From positions 36,213 to 100,212 of the forward strand of contig CACDZR010000003.1 of assembly GCA_902557235.1 (NCBI GenBank): a stretch of 64,000 nucleotides of DNA. Direction: 5' to 3'. How positions within the stretch are numbered: the first letter of the stretch is position 1; each line of letters begins with the position of its first letter. Below, piece after piece: positions 1-8,759 of this stretch. The notes below the pieces were generated by a model. It worked only from the letters and a program-made list of their open reading frames with translations, searched no databases and was not told where the DNA came from. The position numbers and the translations under genes were made by a program. The stretch comes from an uncultured Pelagibacteraceae bacterium (lineage in GTDB: Bacteria; Pseudomonadota; Alphaproteobacteria; Pelagibacterales; Pelagibacteraceae).

Positions 1-439
1 ATTGCCTCTTTCATACTTCAAAGATCTTCAAGATGATAAAGAAATTATTTTTAAATCATATGATGTTCTTTTTCAAAGTTTAAAAATATTTAGTGAAATT
101 CTTAAGAATGTAAGTCCTAATAAAAAAAGAATGCTTGAATTAGCATACTCTGGTTACATTACTGCAACAGATTTAGCAGATTATTTAGTTAAGAATAATT
201 CAATGTCTTTTAGAAAAGCTTACCAAAAAACAGCTTTGCTAGTGAATTTAGCTGAAAAGAAAAAGAAAAAACTAAATGAGTTATCCTTGGAAGACTTAAA
301 AAAGGTAGAACCAACATTAACAAAAGATGTACTAAAAGTGTTTGATTTAAAGAATTCTGTCAATTCCAAAAAATCTTATGGTGGAACATCTTTTGATAAT
401 ATCAAAAAGATGATAAGGAAATATAAAAAATTAAGATGA
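1..439 (+). CDS. argH: Argininosuccinate lyase, C-terminal part (cut by window edge)
   Basis: This is the C-terminal third of argininosuccinate lyase, which splits argininosuccinate into arginine and fumarate in the last step of arginine synthesis. The frame is open to the left edge, so the start and the catalytic signature lie outside the window. The visible part carries the family's conserved run LPLSYFKDLQDDKE, the segment TATDLADYLV, and the C-terminal GGTS stretch that matches the usual GGTAP. The stop overlaps the start of the lptM-like gene by four bases (ATGA), which suggests translational coupling. The argH-lptM-lysA order is common in proteobacteria and supports the call. Confidence 0.93.
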   Translation, partial: LPLSYFKDLQDDKEIIFKSYDVLFQSLKIFSEILKNVSPNKKRMLELAYSGYITATDLADYLVKNNSMSFRKAYQKTALLVNLAEKKKKKLNELSLEDLKKVEPTLTKDVLKVFDLKNSVNSKKSYGGTSFDNIKKMIRKYKKLR

Positions 440-570
440 TTAAAAAAATTATATTTGTTATTTTAGTTTGTTGTATTTTAGTTTCTTGTGGAAAGAAAGG
501 TGATCCTGAATATAAAGCTTTAAATGAAGAAATTAAAATACCAACAATTATAATTAACAAAATTTCATGA
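436..570 (+). CDS. lptM: Small lipoprotein, LptM-like
   Basis: This is a 44-residue ORF, too short for most ORF callers. It has a basic start (MIKK), a hydrophobic stretch, and a lipobox ending in VSC at residues 16-18, followed directly by GKKGDP. That Cys-Gly-x-Lys-Gly motif is typical of the LptM (YifL) lipoproteins, which in E. coli assist maturation of the LptD/LptE outer-membrane LPS translocon. The gene overlaps argH and lysA by four bases on each side (ATGA twice), and its place between them matches other proteobacteria. The usual proline and leucine after KKG are replaced by Asp-Pro. The call rests on motif and position only. Confidence 0.78.
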   Translation: MIKKIIFVILVCCILVSCGKKGDPEYKALNEEIKIPTIIINKIS

Positions 571-1781
571 AATATATTAATAAAAGACTAACAGTGGAAA
601 AAGTTAATTTCCAGAGAATTGCTAAAAAATTTGGAACACCTTTTTATTGTTATTCATATTCAAAATTAAAAGAAAATGTAAATAAATTTAAAAAAAATTT
701 TAAATCTTTTTCACCATTAATTTGTTTTGCAGTAAAATCTAATACCAATATCAATTTAATTAGAGAAATTAAAAAATTTGGTTTGGGAGCTGATGTAGTT
801 TCTTTAGGCGAACTTATGATGGCCTTAAAAGCAGGGATAAAACCAAATAAAATAGTATTTTCTGGAGTTGGAAAAACTTCTGGCGAACTGAATTTTGCAA
901 TAAATAAGCAAATACTTCTCATTAATGCTGAGTCATTGAGTGAAATAATGGAAATAAATAGACTTGCAAAATTAAGAAACAAAAAAGTTAGAGTTGGGGT
1001 TAGACTTAATCCTAACACAGATGCAAAAACACTAAATCAAATTTCTACAGGAAAAAAAGAGAATAAATTTGGAGTAAATAAAATTACATTTCATAAAATT
1101 GTCAATTTTTGTAAAAATTCAAAAAATATAGATTTAAAATGTTTGAGTGTTCACATAGGCAGCCAAATATTAGATCATAAACCCTATGGAAAAATGCTCA
1201 AAGCTGTCAGCCATATCTTAGACAAGACTAATCATCAATTCGAATTTATTGATTTAGGCGGAGGTATGGGAATTAATTATTCTGATAAAAACAAAACACT
1301 TAATTATAAAAAATATAACACTGCAATTAATAATTTTCTAAAAAAACATAAAGTAAAAATTATATTTGAACCCGGCAGATCTATAATTGGCAATACTGGT
1401 GTGTTAATTACTAAAGTCATTTATATTAAAGACAGTGGTAGAAAAAAATTTATAATTTTAGATGCTGCCATGAATGATCTTATGAGACCTGCATTATATG
1501 GAGCGCTTCATAGAACATTGCCAGTAATAAAATCTAATAAAATATCAAATACAATTTATGAATTCGTTGGTCCAATTTGTGAAAGTACTGATAAATTTAT
1601 AACGTTAAAAAAATTTCAAAAATTAGAGGAAAAAGACCTAATAGCTATATGCGATGTTGGCGCTTATGGTATGTCTTTAAGCTCTAATTACAATTTAAGA
1701 CCTAAACCAATAGAATTATTAATTAAAGGTTCAAAAATTAATGTAATTAGAAAAAGACAGAAGCACACGGAAATAATCTAG
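567..1781 (+). CDS. lysA: Diaminopimelate decarboxylase
   Basis: This PLP enzyme converts meso-diaminopimelate to lysine, the last step of lysine synthesis. The protein has 404 residues, a normal length. The PLP lysine is in FAVKSNT (Lys57). Other family motifs are HIGSQ near residue 196, the glycine-rich GGGMG near 231, EPGRSI near 268, the substrate cysteine in GPICEST and the C-terminal GAYGMSLSS. The start overlaps the stop of the small lipoprotein gene by four bases. dapB, which acts earlier in the same pathway, is at 46.7 kb in this window. Confidence 0.96.
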   Translation: MKYINKRLTVEKVNFQRIAKKFGTPFYCYSYSKLKENVNKFKKNFKSFSPLICFAVKSNTNINLIREIKKFGLGADVVSLGELMMALKAGIKPNKIVFSGVGKTSGELNFAINKQILLINAESLSEIMEINRLAKLRNKKVRVGVRLNPNTDAKTLNQISTGKKENKFGVNKITFHKIVNFCKNSKNIDLKCLSVHIGSQILDHKPYGKMLKAVSHILDKTNHQFEFIDLGGGMGINYSDKNKTLNYKKYNTAINNFLKKHKVKIIFEPGRSIIGNTGVLITKVIYIKDSGRKKFIILDAAMNDLMRPALYGALHRTLPVIKSNKISNTIYEFVGPICESTDKFITLKKFQKLEEKDLIAICDVGAYGMSLSSNYNLRPKPIELLIKGSKINVIRKRQKHTEII

Positions 1782-1792
1782 ATTTTAACACA

Positions 1793-2494
1793 ATGTTAAG
1801 AAACTTTATATTTTCATTATTTTTTTTTACTGGAATTATTATTATTTCAATAATTTTTTTACCCTCATTTTTCTTGCCTAAACAAGTAGTGTTATTTGGT
1901 GGCAAGTTAATGGGTCACTGGACGGGTTTTTGCTTAAAATTTTTTCTCTCAACTAAAATAATAGTTAAAGGAACTGAAAATATTATTAAAAATGAAAAAT
2001 TTTTTATAGCAGCATCACATCAGTCAATGTTTGAAACTTTCTTTCTTCAAACTTTATTTAACTCTCCGGTATTTATTCTTAAGAAAGAATTATTACTTAT
2101 ACCTATATTCGGATGGTATCTAAAAAAAATTGGATCCATATCAATAAAAAGAGGTCAAATTACCAAAGATAATCTTAATTTTTACGATGAAATTTCAAGC
2201 ACGGTCAAAAATTCAGACAGACCTCTAATAATTTTTCCTCAAGGAACTAGAGTTTTGCCAAATGAGAGGCCACCTTTCAAAAAAGGAGCCTCTAGAATTT
2301 ATGAGAAACTTAAAATTGCTTGTCAACCAGTTGCAATTAATTCTGGATATGTCTGGCCTAAATTGGGGAAAAAAATTAGTAATAAAACAATTACAATATC
2401 TATAATGCCTAAAATAAATAACAATTTAGACAAGGAAATTTTTCTTAAGACTTTAGAAGATAAAATTTATTCGGAATTAAATCTTATGAATTAG
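1793..2494 (+). CDS. plsC: 1-acyl-sn-glycerol-3-phosphate acyltransferase
   Basis: This inner-membrane enzyme adds the second acyl chain to lysophosphatidic acid, giving phosphatidic acid. The 233-residue protein begins with a hydrophobic segment (about residues 5-30). It shows the catalytic HQSMFE motif (His76 to Glu81), which is the HX4E variant I know from alphaproteobacterial PlsC rather than HX4D. The second signature, FPQGTR, is near residue 150. Its 3' end overlaps the 3' end of the convergent dnaN by four bases, with no terminator hairpin between them. Confidence 0.9.
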   Translation: MLRNFIFSLFFFTGIIIISIIFLPSFFLPKQVVLFGGKLMGHWTGFCLKFFLSTKIIVKGTENIIKNEKFFIAASHQSMFETFFLQTLFNSPVFILKKELLLIPIFGWYLKKIGSISIKRGQITKDNLNFYDEISSTVKNSDRPLIIFPQGTRVLPNERPPFKKGASRIYEKLKIACQPVAINSGYVWPKLGKKISNKTITISIMPKINNNLDKEIFLKTLEDKIYSELNLMN

Positions 2495-3603
2495 CCTTTC
2501 ATGGGCATCACCACATAGATGCTATCAAAATCACTAGGATCTTTTATTAAAGCTGGAGATCCAGTATCATTTAAAAAAAACTCTATTTTTTCACCGTCAA
2601 GCTGTGATGCAACATCAATTAAATATCTTGAATTAAAACTAATTTCTAAATCATGATCAAATTGAACGCCTAGAGTTTCATTACCATCTCCACTGGTAGT
2701 ATTGTTAACTGAAAGATTTAACATATCTTTAGATAATTTAAACTTAACTCCATCCTTTTTATCTAACGATACTGATGCGACCCTATCAATAGATCCTAAA
2801 AATGATTTTAGATTCGTCTCTAATTTTTTTTGGTTATTTTTGGGAATTACTTGAACATAATTTGGAAATTTTCCATCAATCAATTTAGAAATTAGAATAC
2901 TATTAGTTAATTCAAACTTAATTTTTGATTTTAAGTTGGATATTTTAAGATCACCATCATAATTATCTAGTAAAGAGCAAAGTTGGAAAATAGTTTTTTT
3001 TGGAAGAATAATTGGGTCAAAATTTATTTTTTCACTTAATCTTATTTTTGAAATTGACATTCTATGACTATCGGTTGCAACGGCGGTTAAATAGATCTTA
3101 TCCTCGACTTCAGTCTGATGAAAATATATTCCACTTAAGTAATGACGTGTTTCATCATTTGATATTGAAAATTTACACTTATTAAGTAATTTTAAAAAAT
3201 GTTTGGAATTTATTACAAACGTATTATCATTAAAATTTTCCTCAGTGAGTGGAAACTCTGAGGAATTTATACAATTTAAATTAAAAATTGATTTTTCAGA
3301 TTCTAGTTGAAGTTTATTTTGGCTATTCATAGATAGGTTTAATTTTTTATCTGAAGAAAATTTCCTAACAATATCAAACATTATTGAGGAAGTAGTAGTT
3401 GTATTTCCCTCTTCTAAAATTTCAACATTTTCTATTTGATGAATAAAAATCAAATCGAGATCTGTGGCTGTGATAGTTAGTTTTGAATTACTTGCGTCGA
3501 GTAAAACATTAGAAAGTATTTGTAATGTGCTCCTTTTTTCTATAACACCCTGACAGTAGCTTAGGGCTTCCTGAAGCTCTTTTTGATTAACGTTAAATTT
3601 CAT
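2491..3603 (-). CDS. dnaN: DNA polymerase III beta subunit (sliding clamp)
   Basis: DnaN forms the ring-shaped clamp that tethers the replicative polymerase to DNA. The 370-residue length fits the family. Recognisable parts include the N-terminal segment with LQEALSYCQGV and the clamp signature around TATDLDL. The C-terminus reads YVVMPMKG, close to the usual YVVMPMRL ending that shapes the partner-binding pocket. It starts four bases inside the end of dnaA (ATGA), so the two are probably translated together. The usual third member, recF, does not follow. plsC lies tail to tail instead. Confidence 0.97.
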   Translation of the reverse strand: MKFNVNQKELQEALSYCQGVIEKRSTLQILSNVLLDASNSKLTITATDLDLIFIHQIENVEILEEGNTTTTSSIMFDIVRKFSSDKKLNLSMNSQNKLQLESEKSIFNLNCINSSEFPLTEENFNDNTFVINSKHFLKLLNKCKFSISNDETRHYLSGIYFHQTEVEDKIYLTAVATDSHRMSISKIRLSEKINFDPIILPKKTIFQLCSLLDNYDGDLKISNLKSKIKFELTNSILISKLIDGKFPNYVQVIPKNNQKKLETNLKSFLGSIDRVASVSLDKKDGVKFKLSKDMLNLSVNNTTSGDGNETLGVQFDHDLEISFNSRYLIDVASQLDGEKIEFFLNDTGSPALIKDPSDFDSIYVVMPMKG

Positions 3604-5000
3604 CCTTCTTTATTGTATAAAATAATATTTTTTAATTTATTTATATTATTATTCATGTCTGAATTTTTTTCTTTTAATTTTTCTATTGTTTTCACAGAAT
3701 GAATTATAGTCGTGTGATCTCTATTTGAAAATTCTCGTCCAATTTCCGGTAATGACTTTGTAGTTAAAATTTTGGTGAGGTAAATAGCTGTCTGTCTTGG
3801 TCTAACTAAATATCTCGATCTTCTTGAAGATAACATTTCATTTTTACTAATTTTGAAAAACTTACAAACAATGGTTTGTATCGAGTCTATTGTTACATTA
3901 TTTTCTGCTAGATTTAATAAATCTTTCAAAATAATTTTTGTCTCAGATAAGCTTGGTAATTTGTTGTAAATCCTCGAGAATGAAACTACACGATTTATTG
4001 CTCCAACTAATTCCCGAACATTAGTAGTAATTTTATTACCAATAAAATCTTGAATTTCGTCTGAGATATTTAATTTATCTGTATGAAGAGTCGTTAATTC
4101 ATTTATCTTGTGATTGATGATCTTTCTTCTTAAGTCATACTCAGGTTTTTGAATATCTACAACTAAACCTCCGGAGAATCTTGATTTAATTCTTTCTTGA
4201 ATTCTAGATAACTTATTAGGAGGCCTGTCCGCTGAAACAATTATTTGTGACTCTTTATCCAAAAGTGCATTAAAAGTATGAAAAAACTCCTCTTGCATGG
4301 CCTCTTTACCATTCATGAACTGAATATCGTCAATTAATAAAACATCTGTATTTCTAAAATACTCTTTAAATTTTACCATATCGTTAGATTTTATTGACTT
4401 TACAAATTGATACATGAAACGTTCAGCGGAAATAAACATTACTTTTTTATTTTTACTCATTTCATGGCCTATTGAATTTAGAAGATGAGTTTTTCCTAGA
4501 CCTACGCCCCCGTATATATAAAGTGGATTATAATGAGAAATATTCTCTGATACTTTTAAGGAAGCCTCATAAGCAATCTTATTACTTGAACCAATTAGAA
4601 AATTTTCAAATCTTTTATTGGGATCTATTCGACTATATTGGAGATGAGAGTCTTTGATAAATGAGATATTTTGAGTTTTGTTTATCTGATTATGATCATT
4701 CAAATTTTCTCTATTATCGTTCTTTTTTTCTATAATTTTAAATTCTATTCTAATAATTTGTTTTTTATGTTTTTTGATAGTTTGTAGAATTTGATCTAAA
4801 TATCTTGATGTAATCCAGTCACGGATAAACCTTGTCGGAACAGCTAATAAAATATAATTATTAAACTCTTCAAGTAAATCAATTTTTTTTATCCAACTTT
4901 CGTAAACTTCTATTCCCAATTTAAGTTTTAATTCAGATTGAATTAGTTCCCAATCAAGATTAATCTTATCAAAACTTTTATTTATATGTGTATTGTTCAT
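3600..5000 (-). CDS. dnaA: Chromosomal replication initiator DnaA
   Basis: DnaA binds the origin, opens it and loads the helicase. The 466-residue protein has the four expected parts: an N-terminal interaction domain, a short variable linker (about residues 90-125), an AAA+ ATPase and a C-terminal DNA-binding helix-turn-helix. The Walker A loop is GGVGLGKTH (about 164-172), the Walker B is LLIDDIQF, and the DnaA signature DHTTIIHSV lies near residue 430. It is followed by dnaN with a four-base overlap and preceded by 272 bases of AT-rich, gene-free DNA. rpsT and mutM lie further upstream, as in other alphaproteobacteria. Confidence 0.98.
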   Translation of the reverse strand: MNNTHINKSFDKINLDWELIQSELKLKLGIEVYESWIKKIDLLEEFNNYILLAVPTRFIRDWITSRYLDQILQTIKKHKKQIIRIEFKIIEKKNDNRENLNDHNQINKTQNISFIKDSHLQYSRIDPNKRFENFLIGSSNKIAYEASLKVSENISHYNPLYIYGGVGLGKTHLLNSIGHEMSKNKKVMFISAERFMYQFVKSIKSNDMVKFKEYFRNTDVLLIDDIQFMNGKEAMQEEFFHTFNALLDKESQIIVSADRPPNKLSRIQERIKSRFSGGLVVDIQKPEYDLRRKIINHKINELTTLHTDKLNISDEIQDFIGNKITTNVRELVGAINRVVSFSRIYNKLPSLSETKIILKDLLNLAENNVTIDSIQTIVCKFFKISKNEMLSSRRSRYLVRPRQTAIYLTKILTTKSLPEIGREFSNRDHTTIIHSVKTIEKLKEKNSDMNNNINKLKNIILYNKEG

Positions 5001-5272
5001 TTTTATGGAGAGAGTCCACTTACATCAATAATGATGGTTATTGCAACAAATTATTTTCCAAAACTGAAAATAAATTAAATCTGGGATTGTGTAAAAAATT
5101 TTTTTTAAAAATTTCTTTGACAATTTTTTTTTATGTGTAATAAAAAAAAAATAAAATTTATGATTGAATTAAATATAATATTTTTTTACTAATTCTAAAT
5201 ATTGTAATAAGAAATCAAACATTCATATATGAAGCGTATTCTTTTGGTTGAATCAACTTGAAGTATAAAGAA
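5001..5272. other. AT-rich intergenic region upstream of dnaA
   Basis: This is the longest gene-free stretch in the window. It should hold the dnaA promoter, reading leftwards. I see long A/T runs, a TTGACA at 5117-5122 facing the wrong way for dnaA, and two perfect palindromes: TTCATATATGAA at 5222-5233 and GTTGAATCAAC at 5247-5257. These lie just after the rpsT stop, so they may mark its 3' end or bind a protein. Only weak DnaA-box-like words are present, so I do not call an origin here. Confidence 0.5.
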
Positions 5273-5533
5273 TTATAAGGAACTTATTTTTTTTGTAATT
5301 CTCGATACATTTCTGGATGCATTCTGTTTTTTTATAATTCCAGTTTTGGCAATTTTCATTAACTCAGAATTCAACTTAGGTAAGAACTTTAAAGCCTCTG
5401 ACTTTTTTTTATTTTCAATTAGAACGTTCATCTTTTTTAATGCAATTTTGTATCTACTTTTTCTCGCCTTGTTAACAGCGGTCTGTTTAGATATTCTTCT
5501 AATTCTTTTAATTGCCGATTTTGTATTAGCCAT
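5273..5533 (-). CDS. rpsT: 30S ribosomal protein S20
   Basis: S20 is a primary 16S rRNA-binding protein of the small subunit. The 86-residue, lysine-rich protein begins MANTKSAIKRIRRISKQ, the typical S20 start with its N-terminal basic helix, and ends with the conserved KNASR-like segment (QNASRNVSRITKKI). Length and composition fit the family. It lies between mutM and dnaA on the same strand, the order seen in many alphaproteobacteria. Confidence 0.96.
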   Translation of the reverse strand: MANTKSAIKRIRRISKQTAVNKARKSRYKIALKKMNVLIENKKKSEALKFLPKLNSELMKIAKTGIIKKQNASRNVSRITKKISSL

Positions 5534-5584
5534 AATTTTGCAGGGGTATAACTACTTAAATAGGCCTAGTCAATAATATATTGA

Positions 5585-6448
5585 TTATTTTTGACATATT
5601 TCACACAAAAATGTCGATCTATTTGATTGAGTTATTTTATTGATTGTTCCCGAACAACTAAATCTTTTGCAGTTTTGTTTATCTCTACCATAAACCTTAA
5701 ACTCTTTTTGAAAATTACCTTGATCACCTTTGGTATTTTTAAAGTCTCTTATTGTTGATCCCCCTTTTCTAATAGCATTTTGTAAAATTTTTCTTGAATT
5801 TATAACTATATTTTTGCACTGATCTTTTTTTAAATATTTAGCTGATAACGAAGGATTAATTTTTGATAAGTATAAAATTTCACTTGCATAGATATTTCCA
5901 ATCCCCGATACAAAATTTTGGTCTAGTAAAAAATTTTTTATACTCTTTTCTTTTTTTTTAAAATAATTAATCAAATACTTTGAATTGAACTTTTTATTAA
6001 AAGGTTCTGGACCAAATTTTTTAAATTTTTTTTTCACACTGTTAAAATCATTAAAAATTTGAAAGTAACCAAATCTTCTTGGATCATTATAAATTAATCT
6101 CATATCCTTAAAAAAAAATTCAACATGATTGTGATTTTTAGGCAAATTTGGTGCATTATAAAAACTGGTATTGGTGGGTAGATTATCTTTTTTATTTTTA
6201 ATAATATGAATTGTTCCTGACATGCCTAAATGAACTATACAAAAATTTTTATTTTCCAATTCAATAATCAAATATTTTGAGAATCTTTTGATATTTGAAA
6301 TAAATTTATTTTTTAGCTTTTTTTCAAAAGCAGTTTCTAATTTTAATCTTAAGTTTCTATTTCTAACCAAAACTTTATTGATTTTTTTACCTTTTATATT
6401 TTTTAATAAAGATTGTCGGACAATTTCTACTTCTGGTAATTCTGGCAT
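5585..6448 (-). CDS. mutM: Formamidopyrimidine-DNA glycosylase
   Basis: This enzyme removes 8-oxoguanine and other oxidised purines and nicks the DNA at the lesion. The mature N-terminus is PELPEVE, where Pro2 and Glu3 are the catalytic residues after Met removal. A conserved lysine and the helix-two-turn-helix segment (FVSGIGNIYASEILYLSKI) are visible. The C-terminus has the DNA-binding zinc finger with cysteine pairs near residues 260-265 and 282-285 (FLCEICQK). The 287-residue length is normal. It is divergent from ubiE, with only 33 bases between the two starts. Confidence 0.95.
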   Translation of the reverse strand: MPELPEVEIVRQSLLKNIKGKKINKVLVRNRNLRLKLETAFEKKLKNKFISNIKRFSKYLIIELENKNFCIVHLGMSGTIHIIKNKKDNLPTNTSFYNAPNLPKNHNHVEFFFKDMRLIYNDPRRFGYFQIFNDFNSVKKKFKKFGPEPFNKKFNSKYLINYFKKKEKSIKNFLLDQNFVSGIGNIYASEILYLSKINPSLSAKYLKKDQCKNIVINSRKILQNAIRKGGSTIRDFKNTKGDQGNFQKEFKVYGRDKQNCKRFSCSGTINKITQSNRSTFLCEICQK

Positions 6449-6481
6449 TTACTATTATATTAAATGAATTATTAATTAAAA

Positions 6482-7186
6482 ATGCAACAACATCTTCAAA
6501 ATAAAAAAGGGTTAGTTCAAGGCGTATTTAATCAAGTTTTTGATAAATATGATTTAATGAATGATTTTATGTCATTTGGAATACATAGGCTATGGAAGAA
6601 AAGCTTAATCACTATGATGGGGCCATCAAAAAATAAAAGCTTGGTTGATATTGCTTGCGGCACTGGGGATATAGGAAAACTTTACCTAGATAACACTGAT
6701 ATCAATAATCACATTACCTGTATTGATCCAAATAAAGGAATGATAACTAAAGGAAAAGAAAAGTTAAAAAATTATAAAAATATAAAATGGATAATTTCCA
6801 GTGCAGAAAAGCTTCCCCTTAAAAGTAATTCGTTTGATTTTTATACAATTAGTTTTGGGCTAAGAAACACAAAGGATTTGGATAAAGCGCTGTCAGAAGC
6901 GTATAGAGTCTTAAAAAAAGGTGGACGATTTTTTTGTTTAGAGTTTTCCAAAATACAAAATAAAAACTTAGAATTTATCTATAAAAAATACTCAAAATTA
7001 ATTCCTTTAGTTGGTAAATACGTTGTTGGACAAAGAGAGCCCTATGATTATCTTATTGAAAGTATTGATAATTTTGTCAATCAAGAGGAACTTTTAGAAT
7101 ATATGAAAATAAATAAATTTCAAAAATGCAATTACAGGAACTTCTCTAATGGAATTGTATCCATACATAGTGGTTGGAAAATTTAA
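6482..7186 (+). CDS. ubiE: Ubiquinone/menaquinone C-methyltransferase UbiE
   Basis: UbiE is the SAM-dependent methylase that adds the ring C-methyl group during ubiquinone synthesis. The 234-residue protein has the class I methyltransferase glycine loop VDIACGTGDIG near residue 58. It also has the UbiE signatures YDLMNDFMSFGIHRLWK (N-terminal) and FGLRNTKD near 125. The stop codon shares one base with the start of ubiB, so the pair is probably co-translated. Both act in the same aerobic respiratory-quinone pathway. Confidence 0.95.
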   Translation: MQQHLQNKKGLVQGVFNQVFDKYDLMNDFMSFGIHRLWKKSLITMMGPSKNKSLVDIACGTGDIGKLYLDNTDINNHITCIDPNKGMITKGKEKLKNYKNIKWIISSAEKLPLKSNSFDFYTISFGLRNTKDLDKALSEAYRVLKKGGRFFCLEFSKIQNKNLEFIYKKYSKLIPLVGKYVVGQREPYDYLIESIDNFVNQEELLEYMKINKFQKCNYRNFSNGIVSIHSGWKI

Positions 7187-8751
7187 TGATTAAAAAACTT
7201 ATAACTTTATTTAAAATTGGAAGAAAAATAGCTCATTCAGATGTATTAGAAATAATCTCAAAATTTCAAAAACCACCCTTCGCAATAACATTACTATTTA
7301 AATTTTTATCAATATCTTTTTCACCTAAAAAAAAAGGTTCAATTAAAAGTGAGGTTGAACGCTTATCAGATTCCTTAGAATCTATGGGTACAACTTTTAT
7401 AAAACTTGGACAATTTTTAGCTACAAGACCAGATATAATTGGGGAGGATCTCTCAAAACAATTAGAGAGCCTTCAAGATAAGTTGCCACCATTTTCACTT
7501 ATACAAGCTAAAGAAATCATGAAAAATGATTTAGGACAGGAAACATATGACTCAATAATAAATTTAAGTGAGCCTGTTGCGGCAGCCTCCATAGCTCAGG
7601 TTCATAAAGCTCAAATTAACGATAATGGAACTATTAAAGATGTTGCTATAAAGATTTTACGTCCGAACATTAGAAAAGTTTTTAATGATGAGATTGATGC
7701 AATTATGCTTTTTGCCTTTTTAGTGGAGTCTTTTATAAAAAAAACAAAAAGATTAAAATTAGTTGAAGTAGTTTTTTTACTTAAAGAAATAACAAATTTA
7801 GAAATGGATTTAAGATTTGAAGCAGCTGCAGCTAATGAGTACGCTGAAAATACTAAAAATGATGTTGGGTTTAGAGTTCCTGAAATTTATTGGAATTTTA
7901 CAAGTGAAAATGTAATGACATTAGATTGGGTTGATGGAATTTCTATTAGAGAAACTGAGGAATTAAAAAAAAGAAATTTAAATACTGAAAAAATTGCTAA
8001 CGACATTATTCAAAATTTTCTAAGACATGCAGTCAGAGATGGATTTTTTCACGCTGATATGCATCAAGGAAATATATTTATAGATAATAATGGTCATATA
8101 GTTCCAATTGATTTTGGAATAATGGGTAGACTTGATAAAATGAGTAAAAGATTTTTGGCAGAAATATTATTTGGCTTTATTCAAAGAGATTATCGTAAAG
8201 TAGCAGAAGTGCATTTGGTTGCTGGACTGGTTCCTAAAGAGGTTCCAATTGATGACCTTGCTCAAGCTCTAAGATCAATTGGTGAACCAATTTTTGGCCA
8301 AACAGTAAAAGATATTTCCGGTGGAAAATTATTAAAACAATTATTTGATGTTACAGAAAAATTTAACATGCAAACACAACCTCAACTTCTAATGCTTCAA
8401 AAAACAATGGTTGTTGTGGAGGGGGTAGCCAGAAAATTAAATCCAAATACAAACATTTGGACTACATCTAAACCTGTTCTAGAAAATTGGTTAAGAGAAA
8501 CAAAAGATCCTATGGCCACAATTAATGAAACAATTCAAAGTACTTCTGAAGTGATTAAAAGATTACCAGAATTCCCAGAAATAATGGATAAAGCTAATCA
8601 AGCTCTAACATATTTAGCTAGTGGTCAAATTCCACAAAATTCAAATTCTTATACCGCTTTGAATACAAAAAAATCAGAAATGACTGCTTTTAGAAATCAA
8701 TCTATTATTGGCTTTTTAGTCCTTGTAATTTTTGGTCTATTAGTATTTTAA
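7186..8751 (+). CDS. ubiB: UbiB, atypical kinase-like protein of ubiquinone synthesis
   Basis: UbiB is a membrane-linked ABC1/ADCK-family ATPase needed for ubiquinone synthesis. The family signature KLGQ occurs in TFIKLGQFLATRPD. The kinase-like catalytic region reads HADMHQGNIF followed by IDFGIMGRL. A hydrophobic C-terminal segment (about the last 20 residues) would anchor it in the membrane. I chose the ATG at 7186 (521 residues), which overlaps the ubiE TAA by one base. An in-frame start at 7174 would add four residues and overlap ubiE more. Confidence 0.94.
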   Translation: MIKKLITLFKIGRKIAHSDVLEIISKFQKPPFAITLLFKFLSISFSPKKKGSIKSEVERLSDSLESMGTTFIKLGQFLATRPDIIGEDLSKQLESLQDKLPPFSLIQAKEIMKNDLGQETYDSIINLSEPVAAASIAQVHKAQINDNGTIKDVAIKILRPNIRKVFNDEIDAIMLFAFLVESFIKKTKRLKLVEVVFLLKEITNLEMDLRFEAAAANEYAENTKNDVGFRVPEIYWNFTSENVMTLDWVDGISIRETEELKKRNLNTEKIANDIIQNFLRHAVRDGFFHADMHQGNIFIDNNGHIVPIDFGIMGRLDKMSKRFLAEILFGFIQRDYRKVAEVHLVAGLVPKEVPIDDLAQALRSIGEPIFGQTVKDISGGKLLKQLFDVTEKFNMQTQPQLLMLQKTMVVVEGVARKLNPNTNIWTTSKPVLENWLRETKDPMATINETIQSTSEVIKRLPEFPEIMDKANQALTYLASGQIPQNSNSYTALNTKKSEMTAFRNQSIIGFLVLVIFGLLVF

Positions 8752-8759
8752 TTCATACG

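Noticed and set aside
5117..5143. TTGACA with TAATAA on the plus strand
   Set aside because: It looks like a promoter but would read antisense into rpsT, where no plus-strand gene exists.
5001..5272. Possible DnaA boxes in the dnaA upstream gap
   Set aside because: The best words (TTTTCCAAA near 5055 and TTTTACACA on the minus strand near 5090) each differ from TTATCCACA at two positions. In such AT-rich DNA this is expected by chance.
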